A stretch of 64,000 bases of DNA. Source: Ahaetulla prasina (lineage: Eukaryota; Chordata; Lepidosauria; Squamata; Colubridae). The stretch lies in assembly GCF_028640845.1 (NCBI RefSeq), contig NC_080540.1:159734438-159798437 (forward strand). The letters are read 5' to 3'. Shown here piece by piece: positions 54,607 through 64,000 of this stretch. Position numbers and translations under genes: made by a program. The notes under the pieces are model-generated. The model worked only from the letters and a program-made list of their open reading frames with translations, was not told the origin of the DNA and made no database searches. Positions within the stretch are counted from its first letter, which is position 1; the number at the start of each line of letters is the position of its first letter.

Positions 54607-57215
54607 TCATAGCATTATTTTCTAATTAATTTGTATCGAATCGTTTTTTACAACATAAAAACACTGCACATTTTTAACAAAGGAAAGGTAAAGAAAAGTA
54701 AAGGAAAAAAGATAAGTAAGAAATAAATAAAGGGAAAAAATTAAACCATAAAGTAGTGGCTTCCTATTTTTTTTGTTTTACAGCAGTTACGGATGCATTT
54801 ATATTTTACCCTCTCTATTTAAGGAACCGTATTACCTTAACATTAAATGCCACAAAAATGTAAAACTGAAGAAACAAAAAATTACTTCTAATTGTGGAGG
54901 TTCTTCTGGCTGTTAAAAAGAACTGAAATTTCACCAGTTCCAATTGGGAAAACAACTGATGGACATACAGATAATTTCAATCTTGTTAAGGAAAAAAGAG
55001 AAAAAAATAAGGACAGGAAATTCAACAGGAAGATAAGAAAATGAAGAAGTCTAAATTGGAACCTTAAGCAACATTGCCTCAAAGTTTAAAAAGGAGAAAA
55101 AGCAGCTAGGACCATAGAATGCACTGCATTCCTATAAAGAAAAGAGCTCTAATCATTGGTTCTTTAACCAAATTATAAATAGAATGTATTGATTTCAGGA
55201 CAGAAAGAATACTTTTGCTTAGAATCTGTACCCCAGATTGATAACAGTGTTAAACCTGAAGAGAAAGGTGGGATATATGATATAACAGAATACTCATTCT
55301 TTAGCCCTACGGTACTAAATTTAAGTAATTAAGTGAGAATGTCTTCAAAAGATCTAAAACTTTTAAACAACCAGTCTGAGAAGAGGAGATGAAGTTTAGA
55401 GTATGTTGGAAGAAATATCCATCTGGGTTCAGTTCCAAGTGGGGACAAAGACACTGGAAACATGGAGACTGCTTGGAAAGATGGTTTAATGGTGGTCAGG
55501 ATCACATGGCTTGAGTTCCTGAACAGAAAAAAGGGCGAGATCCTGTGTGCTCCCTGGTTTTATGCTTTCTCTGAGCTTTAAACTTTCTGGGGCACAGGAA
55601 GAGTATCCTGATTGGCTGTCAGACTCCCAGGGGGTGGGGGGTCTTAGCTAGCCTTGTAGGTTGTCTCTCAAGCTTGCTTGAGCCTTGCCATGTGGTGAGT
55701 TTCTGTTTTATTGTGTTGCAAATGACGGTCATTGACAAAGGTGGGGGGATTGAGTGAGCTTGGCTGAAGCCTTAATTGCCCATTGACAAAGGTGGGGAGA
55801 ATGAGTTTCTACCTCTGACCCATTGACAAAAGTGGGGGTTGGCAGGAAGTTGCAGGGAGCTGCTTTGTCTTTAAAACATGTTTCTCCATTTCTCATCCAG
55901 GGAAATATATTCTGCCTTTTTAAATATTTTCTAAAATATTTCATTCTTCTAGGAGGGGGTGGGTGCTAAATTCCTACAAGTAAAAAGAGGGACATGAAAA
56001 AAGAGATAATCAATTTATTAAAAAATGATCTATATAGAAAACAAGCAACTATCTTACCATTTATCTGCTCAAGCGGTGCCATTATTAACTAAAGTTTTAC
56101 AGTGTTGTAACTGTTTATAAGCAGTTGATGCTCTGAGTAACTGAGAGATTACAATAAGCTGCTTCTGACCATAATGCAGATTTTTATGGGAATATGTACC
56201 TACTAAATGGGGTGGAACTTATTTTTGATCCTGTATTCATTATTAGGGTGGGGTAGATAAAAGACTAATTGGACTTGCAGTTGAATAAAGAATTTTAGCC
56301 TGTCTGCAGCAAAAATTATGTGGTAATCCAAACATCAGGATATATCTTTATATGGGTCAGAGCTTCCTTCATCAGAGACTTAAGCTGGACTTGTGCAACA
56401 TGTGTTTTTTTTCATAACCCTTGGCATTGTATGAACCCAAACACTAGAGTCTAGAAACTACATTGATAATTTATAGAAATTATATGAATCCAGCCAATTT
56501 GAAATTTGTCCATTCAAGCAACCATACCATATGAAATACAGATATATTTAACAAATAGCCACAAAGATATCCATGCACAAGATACTTAAGGGAAGAAGAT
56601 AATGTTGTTATTATGGACTAGAGACCATACGGAATGACTTCAGAATGTATCCATTAAATTTGATTACTCTGACAACATCTGGATCTTGCTATCCACAGGA
56701 TAACTTTCCAAAATAATGGTCAAAGTAACAATCTACATGTGTGAAATTTGATTCTTCATACAGCTCTTAGAAATGCTATACGTCATTTCTGTTTCTCTAA
56801 CCATTGCCTCCATCTCATTCAAGGCTTAAAACTAGGTTTAAAAGAATTAGGATAATCTATCTCATTTAAGGATGGTTTTTTTTTTTGCATTGGATGATAG
56901 CTCTTAAGATCAGCTAGAGCCAATGATACTTTGGGCAGGGACAGGGATGTCATTTTCAACACCGCTTCATTTACAGCTTGTAAAAAACATGGATTAATGA
57001 TGCAAAATGACTGTTAGAAGTTCTTACAAGCTAAGCCACGGAGGGAACCAAACATACAATGGGAGGACCAAAGAGATCCAAGTATCTTACCTAATTCCTC
57101 ACAAATGAAACTGTGGAACTGTCTGAAATCATGCTATTATAATAAGTGTGTGGTGGGTTCCTTGGACTGGCTTCAACACCAATACAAATCTGAACAATTT
57201 CCTTCGTAGAGAATT
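54607..57215. other. Intergenic sequence with one small triple repeat
   Basis: AT-rich. A CATTGACAAAGGTGGGG-like unit occurs three times at about 55731, 55783 and 55820. No gene or recognised transposon. Confidence 0.5.
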
Positions 57216-57488
57216 TCATAAATTACTCACGCTGTTGCTTAGGTGGGATCTGAGTGCTAGCCAGAGCCACTGAAGGGTATCTGCATATGGATTACTTTTG
57301 TCTAAATACAGTTCAAGGAAGGGTGTGTGTGTGTCCAAAATTTCTTCTCTAATTGGTGCTGCATAGATCTGATGGTGAATCCCACAAAGACAATCTTTGT
57401 CTTTGCCCCTGGACCTAGATCGAAATCGTTCAAATCTTCTATATTTCTTAGAACCATTATGCGAGCCCTGATATATTACAGGCTCCAA
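57216..57488 (-). other. Unassigned 90-codon open frame
   Basis: Reads RFRSRSRGKDKDCLCG and then HHQIYAAPIREEILDTHTPF on the minus strand. The composition looks protein-like but I recognise no family. The plus strand of the same stretch gives VNPTKTIFVF, resembling LINE reverse transcriptase motif D, so it may be LINE-derived. No splice signals were established. Confidence 0.25.
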
Positions 57489-57524
57489 AGTAAGGCAAAA
57501 AGCTACCCTTGCTTGGGAGCTACC

Positions 57525-57735
57525 ATATTATAACCTTAATAACCTTAAGCTTAAACTGTCTATTGTTGACCTCAGCCCATTCCTAAGAGGTCTGTAAGGG
57601 GCGTGCATAAGCGCACCTGCGTGCCTACCGTCCCTGTCTTAATATTCCTTTTTTTTACTTACTCTTTTCATGTATCCAAATTATGTTTATACTTCTACCT
57701 GTTATCTTATATATGATTGACAAATAAATAAATGA
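57525..57735 (+). mobile_element. CR1/Rex-like LINE 3' UTR fragment
   Basis: CTGTAAGGGGCGTGCATAAG and CCTACCGTCCCTGTCTTAAT match the reverse complement of 53960-54010. Ends TGACAAATAAATAAATG. Confidence 0.8.
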
Positions 57736-57990
57736 AATGAAAATATTAAATGCCAGATATGTTTCAGTATCCCACCCAGAAACATATTTTGTACCTAGTG
57801 AAGTCCATGATTTTGACTGGAGGGTGGGAGGTGGGATGGCATTCTGCAATTTCCCCACATTCCTTGAAGGCCTACAAAGAGCACATCAGTGTAATCCAAC
57901 CATAGATTGCCAGCACACAGGTCATGGCATGTTCAGCACCCTCCCAAGATGTCTGTCCTATTCTTTATGGCAAAAATGGTTGCACTAAAC

Positions 57991-58125
57991 CAGTGTTTCT
58001 CAACCTTGGCAACTTTAAGATCTGTGGACTTCAACTCCCAGGATTCCTCAGCAAGTCCAGCTAGCTGGGGAATTCTGGGAGTTGAAGTCCACAGATCTTA
58101 AAGTCACCATAGTTGAGAAACACTG
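57991..58125. mobile_element. hAT foldback MITE, TSD CACTAAAC
   Basis: Ends CAGTGTTTCTCAACC/TTGAGAAACACTG; perfect 8-bp duplication at 57983 and 58126. Confidence 0.93.
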
Positions 58126-58226
58126 CACTAAACCTAGTTAAAGGAATCTAAATTGCAGGCTCAAATGATAAAATTCTACAGCCTTTAGTCTGCTCCCTGA
58201 TAGAGCAGAAACTCATGCTCATGTAT

Positions 58227-58600
58227 AGAGGAAGTCCTTGACTTATTTAATAACCATTTAAAGTTACACGGCACTGAAAAAAGTGACAAGATCATTTTTT
58301 CACCTTGTGACTGTTGCAGCATCCCCACGGTCATAGGATCAAAATTCGAATGGTTGGCAACTAGCACTTATTTATGATGGTTGCAGTTTCCCTGGGTCAT
58401 GTGATCACCTTTTGCGACCTTCTGACAAGCGAAGTCAATAAGGAAGCCAGATTCACATAACAATTGTATCACTAACGTAACAACTGTAGTGATTCACTTA
58501 ATCATTGTGGCAAGAAAGGTTGTAAAATGGGGTAAAACTCACTCAACAACTGTCTTGCTTAACCACAGAAATTTTGGGGTCAGTTGTGATCATAATACAT
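58227..58600 (-). mobile_element. TA-target MITE family, copy 9
   Basis: GAAGTCCTTGACTTATTTAA at the left, interior in reverse orientation, right end GGGGTCAGTTGTGATCATAA, truncated or diverged. Confidence 0.7.
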
Positions 58601-59196
58601 TCTAGTTTCATGGCTTTGCAAAAAATTGCAAGAATTGCTGAGTCAAAGAAAGTCTGAAGAAAAATCTTACTTCCTTGTTGCGGTGTTCCCTCTTTACTAA
58701 CAGTAATTTTTAGCTTAGTTGTAAAAAAAAATATCACCATGTCACTAGTTTATATAACAAATGAGCTAACATCAGCATGGAAAAGAAATACTACAGTTTA
58801 AGGTTCAATTCAAAGATACGGCTACTCCTTACCTCATTTATCCCTTGGTAACATCTCCACCCTAATTCAGTATAAATTTCTGATTCAGCTGTGCTGTGCA
58901 AATCAAGGCCCTCACATTGATTCAGTCAATGAGGATTCAGTTGAGTTAACCATGGATTACAGCATGGTCAACCCATACAGTTTTTTGATTGGGGCTACCG
59001 TATCGGTTTTATTATTTTATGCCTATAATTTATGTAATAATCATTTTATGGTTCACATATAAACACCAAGGAGAAACTTCCTAACAGTGAGAACAATTAA
59101 CCAGTGGAATGGCTTGCCTTAAGAAGCTGTGGGTGCTTCAACACTGGACGATTTTAAGAAGAGACTGGACAATCACCTGTCTGAAATGGTATAGGG

Positions 59197-59331
59197 CAGG
59201 GGTCTCCAACCTTAGCAACTTTAAGACTTGTGAACTTTAACTCCTAGAGTTCCTCAGCCAGCTTTGCTGGCTGAGGAACTCTGAGAGTTGAAGTCCACAA
59301 GTCTTAAAGTTGCCAAGGTTGGAGACTCCTG
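59197..59331. mobile_element. hAT foldback MITE, TSD GTATAGGG
   Basis: Perfect 8-bp duplication at 59189 and 59332; ends CAGGGGTCTCCAACC/GGTTGGAGACTCCTG. Confidence 0.93.
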
Positions 59332-59461
59332 GTATAGGGCCTTCAATTTGAGCAGGGGACTGGACTAGAAGACTTCCAAGATCCTTCCAGCTCTATTCTG
59401 ATGGATTGATTAAACATGCACAAAATTGCTACTAACTGTAATATTTTTTAATTTAATGATA

Positions 59462-59831
59462 CAGGTAGTCCTCGACTTACAACCACCACTGACCCCAAAA
59501 TTTCTGTTGTTATGTTGCCTCCTTTTAAGTCCTTTCTTGCCATGGTTATTAAGTGAATCACTGCAGTAGTTAAGTTAGCGACATGGTTGTTTAGTGAATC
59601 TGACTTCCCCGTTGATTTTGCTTGTCAGAAAGTGGCAAAAGGTGTTCAGATGATCCCAATACACTGCAACCATCATAAATATGAGTCAGTTGCCACGTGT
59701 CTGAATTCTGACCACGTGACCATGGAGATGTTGCAATAGTCATGTGAAAAACAGTCATAAGATACTCTTTTCAGTGCTGTTATAACTTTGAATGGTCACT
59801 AAATGAATTGTAGTAAGTCAAGAACTACCTG
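59462..59831 (+). mobile_element. TA-target MITE family, copy 10
   Basis: CAGGTAGTCCTCGACTTAC after TA; right end GTAAGTCAAGAACTACCTG before TA. 370 bp, close to full-length. Confidence 0.92.
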
Positions 59832-59857
59832 TACACAGTTGAACAAAATGGCTATTA

Positions 59858-60221
59858 AAAGGTAAAGGTAAAGGTTCCCTTCGCACGTACGTGCTAGTCG
59901 TTGCCGACTCTAGGGGGCGGTGCTCATCTCTGTTTCAAAGCCGAAGAGCCAGTGCTGTCCGAAGACGTCTCCGTGGTCATTTGGCCAGCATGTCTCAATA
60001 CCAAAGGCGCACGAAACACTGTTACCTTCCCACCAAAGGTGGTCCCTATTTTTTCTACTTGCATTTTTACATGCTTTCGAAACTGCTAGGTTGGCAGAAG
60101 CTGGGACAAGTAATGGGAGCTCACCCCACTACACGACAGCACTAGGGATTCGAACCGCTGAGCTGCCGACCTTTCAATCGACAGGCTCAACGTCCTAGCT
60201 CCTGAGCCACCGCGTCCCTGC
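59858..60221 (-). mobile_element. Sauria SINE with 12-bp target-site duplication
   Basis: The minus strand begins CAGGGACGCGGTGGCTCAGG (A box region) and has the B box GGTTCGAATCCC. It ends with the GGTAAAGGTAAAGG motif as read on the plus strand. AAATGGCTATTA flanks both ends (59846-59857 and 60222-60233). Sauria SINEs are lepidosaur-specific, tRNA-derived and moved by LINE machinery. Confidence 0.92.
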
Positions 60222-60634
60222 AAATGGCTATTACTCTACACTATTAAAATCTTCTATTTTATAAAGGACGCAACCTGATCAGAAACAACATTGCAATGGT
60301 ACATAGCACTGAAATAAACAACTGCCTTTCACGCGAAGGCTGAATTTTCCCCATCTCACAAAATAGCTGAAAGGTTTGGTATTTGGGGACCATGTTGCTG
60401 AAGTTAAGCAGACCTTAGAATGATCATCAGAGACAACATAGAAATATATGCCAATTAATTAATTCCTTGGGTGAAAAAGACGAACACATAACAAAAGCAA
60501 AATACCAAGGAACAGTCAAAACTATAAAGATGGGTTCTGGGAGCGAAGGCTCGGAAATGTCAGAAATAATAAATAAGAGTTCTTGCTTACACGAGAGAAA
60601 GTTAAGGAAGCCCAATGGTTGCAGAACGTTGCGA

Positions 60635-60802
60635 CAGTGGTGGGTTGCCTCCGGTTCGGAATGGTTCGCAAGAACCGGTATTAAAACCGGTGGGAGGCTC
60701 CGCCCACCAACCCTGATGTCGTCATAGGCAATCTGTGCATGTGCAGAAAGTTGGTGCGTGTGCGAGCAAATTGTTGCAAACTGGTAGTAAAACCCAGCCC
60801 TG
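60635..60802. mobile_element. hAT-type short element
   Basis: CAGTGGTGGGTTGCC at the left and GTAAAACCCAGCCCTG at the right; flanks CGTTGCGA/CTTTGTGA match at 6 of 8. GGGAGGCTCCGCCCACC inside, as at 43597-43759. Confidence 0.7.
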
Positions 60803-61175
60803 CTTTGTGAGATGGTTATAGGCAACAAGGAAGAGGTTAAACTACTGAATTCCTGTTTTGTATCTGTTTTCGAGCAAAAGGAAAAGGTGGTGCAATTTGT
60901 CAGCAGCTGCATCATGGGATGGTAGAAGAAAAATGCAGATCAAAAGAGGTGAGGAATTGGTAAGGGAACACCTTGTTGCTTTATGTTTCTGTAATTGATG
61001 GATTACATTCCAGGATGTTAAAGGAACTAGAAATGTGATCTCAGAACCTGATTGTAATCTTTGAGAAGTCCTGGCGTAAAGGGAAAGTACTTTAGTGGCA
61101 AAAAAGAATTTAATCGGTGACTGGAATTCTCATTTCTAGCACCCATTATCAGCAAATTGTTATTGTGCTTGTATA

Positions 61176-61778
61176 CAGTAGGGGCCAAAATTGTGGAAAC
61201 CTTTTGGAAAAAGTGTATTTTCTAAAACTAGCTAATAACATCATTTGTTTTTTTGTAGTTGTACCATAAAACTGTATATCAATGGAAAGATAATTTAATC
61301 AAGAATGTAATGCAATAACTTTTATGAAGGATTTGCTATTAGAATAGCAGTTATAGTATAAAAAAGAAAAGTGAAACACGTAGAAAAAAATGAGATATAC
61401 AAAAATTATCACCATAGAAAAAACGAGATGTACAAAAATTATCAGTTAATAGTTGGGTAACCTTTAGCAGAATTACGGCCTTACAATATCTTCCCATAGA
61501 GTGAACAAAGTATTTTAGTTCTGCAGCTGTTATAATGTGAAACTAAGATTGAATGATTGCTTCTATTAACTGGGTTTTATTGCTGGGTCGCTTTTGACTG
61601 ACAAGTCGGACTTGTCTCCATAGATTTTCAGTTGGGTTAAGGTCTGGGCTATTCCCAGGCCAATCCAGCAGTGGAATATGATCATCTTGAACTCCCCCCC
61701 CAAAAAGTGGTGTTATTAGCCATCAAACCTCAGAAATACACTTTTCCCAAAAGGTTTCCACAATTTTGGCCACTACTA
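61176..61778 (-). mobile_element. Tc1-like DNA transposon fossil, internally deleted
   Basis: Terminal inverted repeats CAGTAGGGGCCAAAATTGTGG and CAATTTTGGCCACTACTA, TA on both sides. The minus strand at about 61614-61660 encodes NSPDLNPTENLWRQV, the conserved transposase signature that holds the last acidic residue of the DDE triad. About 600 bp instead of the usual 1.3-1.7 kb, so most of the transposase is gone. Confidence 0.85.
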
Positions 61779-62121
61779 TAGTTCAGCCTTTTCTCAAATT
61801 TTCTTCTACTTATTAGGGTGAATATGCTTCTATGGGGATTCTGAAAAAAAAAACCACTTTCAAGCTCACCTCTTTCTGCTTCATTAAAGTACTTTGATCT
61901 GTTGAAATCTGGGGGGAAATGCTGGTTTTTTTAAAGGATTTCACTCATTAGAGTTAAAATGATTCCAGACCTGCATAGAAGTTGGGCAAAAGTTTAGGTT
62001 ATTGACTCAACAAAGAAAATAAAGCGCAAAACCTCAAGACAGTCTTATAGTGATGAAAACATGCAGAATAGTGGTGAAAGATCCTCCTGGCCAGGGATTC
62101 CAAGGGGGGTACACTGTAGAG

Positions 62122-62256
62122 CAGGGGTCTCCAACCTTGGTCCCTTTAAGACTTGTGGACTTCAACTCCCAGAGTCCCTCAGCCAGCAAAGCTGGCTGAG
62201 GAACTCTGGGAGTTGAAGTCCACAAGTCTTAAAGGGACCAAGGTTGGAGACCCCTG
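62122..62256. mobile_element. hAT foldback MITE, TSD CTGTAGAG
   Basis: Almost mismatch-free palindrome, perfect 8-bp duplication at 62114 and 62257. One of the youngest-looking copies here. Confidence 0.95.
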
Positions 62257-62733
62257 CTGTAGAGTATTTCAGTATCCTGTTATGTATATTTGCAAATATA
62301 AGTCCTCTCCCATGTGTACACATGGGTACACCATTTTATAAGGATATGCATAAGACATGATCGCATAAAACTGAGGTGACTCGCAGTGAAGATAGTTGTG
62401 CTTGGGCTGCTGTATCTGAAAACAGATGGAGTCTAGAGAACAAAAGCAAAGAATTGGAATTTTGCTTCTCTTTGCTGCCATCTACTGGCCATCCAGATTT
62501 CTGCAATCCTGAGGGACCATTTGTCTCGGATAGTTTCTGCAGCTGCCCATCCTATACAATCTAGCAGGGTCACATATTCCTGGTCCCATCAGCTAAGAAT
62601 TGGCATCTGACGGAACCCAGGTGTTGTCTGCTTTCTAGAATGATATATCCCCAGATATTTCTATGGTCCCCATCCTGAACTTATTCAAATGATCCATTAA
62701 AACCTGTCTCATCCCCCAGATTTTGTGCCAATA

Positions 62734-63100
62734 CAGGTAGTCCTCAATTACGACCACAATTGAGCCCAAATTTTTTTGTTAAGTGAGATGTTTGTTAAAT
62801 GAGTTTTGCCCCAGTTTATGACCTTTCTTGCCACTGTTGTTAGGTGAATCGCTGCAGTGATTGGTTAAGTGAATCGGACTTCCCCATTGACTTTGCTTGT
62901 CAGATCGCAAAAGGTGATCCACATGACACAACAATGGTCATGAATATGAAGCAGTTGCCAAGCATCTGAATTTTGATCAGAAGAGTATGGGAATGCTGCA
63001 AAGGTTGTAACTGTGAAAAATCGTCATAAATCACATTTTTCAGTGCTGTTGTAACTTTGAATGGTCACTAAATGAACTGTTGTAAGTCGAGGACTATCTG
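62734..63100 (+). mobile_element. TA-target MITE family, copy 11
   Basis: CAGGTAGTCCTCAATTACG after TA; GTAAGTCGAGGACTATCTG before TA; 367 bp. Confidence 0.92.
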
Positions 63101-63404
63101 TAATGGTTTTGTGAGAATTCTGTGTTATTTTTCTGGATGTCTGCATTTTGCATTGTTTGTATTTATATTGCTTTAAATGTATATTGTATACTACAAGAAG
63201 TATGATGGAGTCAGGCACCCTATAATTATAGTTCTACCTGCATATGACACATGTGTATATGGACACTTCATTGTTCTGTGATAGGTTATAGTGGTATTGT
63301 ATACTCAGCCCCTTTTTATCATGAATTAACACATGGAAACCAGGAGAGATTTCAGTGTTCAAGTCAGCTCATTAATAAATCTAATAATCTTCATGGATCA
63401 TTCA

Positions 63405-64000
63405 AATCCATGAGGTGCACCCGGAGGCTACAGTTAATCCAGAATGCGGCTGCGCGAGTAGTAACGGGAGCCGCTCGTGGCTCCCACGTAACATCACTAC
63501 TCCATAGTCTGCACTGGCTTCCTGTGGTTTTTCGGGTGCGCTTCAAGATTTTGGTTACCACCTTTAAAGCGCTCCATGGCTTAGGACCCGGGTACTTACG
63601 GGACCGCCTGCTGTTGCCCTATGCCTCCCACCGACCCGTACGCTCTCACAGAGAGGGTCTCCTCAGGGTGCCGTCTGCCAAACAGTGTCGGCTGGCGGCC
63701 CCCAGGAGTAGGGCCTTCTCTGTGGGAGCAGCGACGCTCTGGAATGAACTTCCCCCTGGCCTACGTCAAGTGCCTGATCTTCGGACCTTCCGTCGTGAGC
63801 TTAAAGCACACCTATTTATTCAAGCGGGACTGGCATAATAGTGTTGAATTTTAAATTTGGGGTTTATTAATATTTTAAAATTTTAAAATCTAAATTTTTA
63901 ATTTATCAGCCTTTATAATCTGCTATGTTTTAAATGTTGTTTTAATTGTATTAAATTGTATATATTAATTGTATATTTTGTTTTATCGTTGGCTGTACAC
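63405..64000 (+). mobile_element. L2-type LINE 3' end running off the window
   Basis: An intact frame to the stop after 63835 encodes LQLIQNAAARVVTGAARGSH, HSLHWLPVVFRVRFKIL and LWNELPPGLRQVPDLRTF, the C-terminal end of L2 ORF2. The frame is unbroken over about 140 codons, so this copy is younger than those at 1-3092 and 45178. The T/A-rich 3' UTR continues to the end. Confidence 0.9.

Noticed and set aside
59858..60221. Functional tRNA gene from A and B boxes
   Set aside because: The boxes belong to a Sauria SINE with poly-purine end and target duplication; no cloverleaf was found.

Overview
This is a vertebrate nuclear window. Its repeats point to a squamate reptile, more likely a snake than a lizard. 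The evidence is one complete Sauria-type SINE with its own target-site duplication, other squamate-type tRNA SINEs, L2/CR1-type and R4-type LINE pieces, a very high density of small inverted-repeat DNA transposons, and long AT and pyrimidine microsatellites. The species call is inference; the two genes below are read directly from the sequence.

Two conserved genes lie tail to tail. CSRNP2 is on the plus strand, with coding exons at 17663-17813, 22648-22907, 26293-26589 and 27844-28740 (534 residues, all junctions GT/AG and in phase). It is followed by a long 3' UTR with AATAAA at 30026 and 32664. LETMD1 is on the minus strand in nine coding exons from 53355 down to 34932 (372 residues, all phases consistent). 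Several of its exons are 75-190 bases and had to be found by translating across splice sites. This pair is also neighbours in human 12q13. The remaining neighbours expected from that synteny (TFCP2 before CSRNP2, SLC11A2 beyond LETMD1) were not seen. The proteins have separate jobs: CSRNP2 is a nuclear Cys/Ser-rich transcription-factor-like, PP1-binding protein, and LETMD1 is an inner mitochondrial membrane protein with a LETM1-like domain. Only their chromosomal arrangement links them here.

Layout: 1-3.1 kb is an L2-type LINE on the minus strand (endonuclease and YADD reverse transcriptase remnants). 3.1-3.7 kb is an R4/R2-like LINE tail with a restriction-like endonuclease remnant. 3.7-17.5 kb is intergenic with MITEs, SINEs and LTRs. 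17.6-32.7 kb is CSRNP2. 33.3-53.4 kb is LETMD1, its introns full of insertions. 52.9-53.5 kb is the GC-rich 5' end of LETMD1. 53.5-64 kb is microsatellite, LINE, MITE and SINE sequence, ending in an L2 3' end that runs off the window.

The most distinctive content is the dated layering of mobile DNA. About twelve copies of a roughly 370-bp TA-flanked MITE are present (ends CAGGTAGTCCTCGACTTAC), with about nineteen hAT-type elements, most with readable 8-bp target duplications. Other items are two solo LTRs with 5-bp duplications, a three-layer nest (SINE in LTR in MITE), a Tc1-like fossil with transposase signature, a perfect 75-bp inverted repeat, and a 680/690-bp tandem duplication in LETMD1 intron 1 whose first copy shows a homopolymer-deletion signature. 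No undescribed multi-gene system was found.
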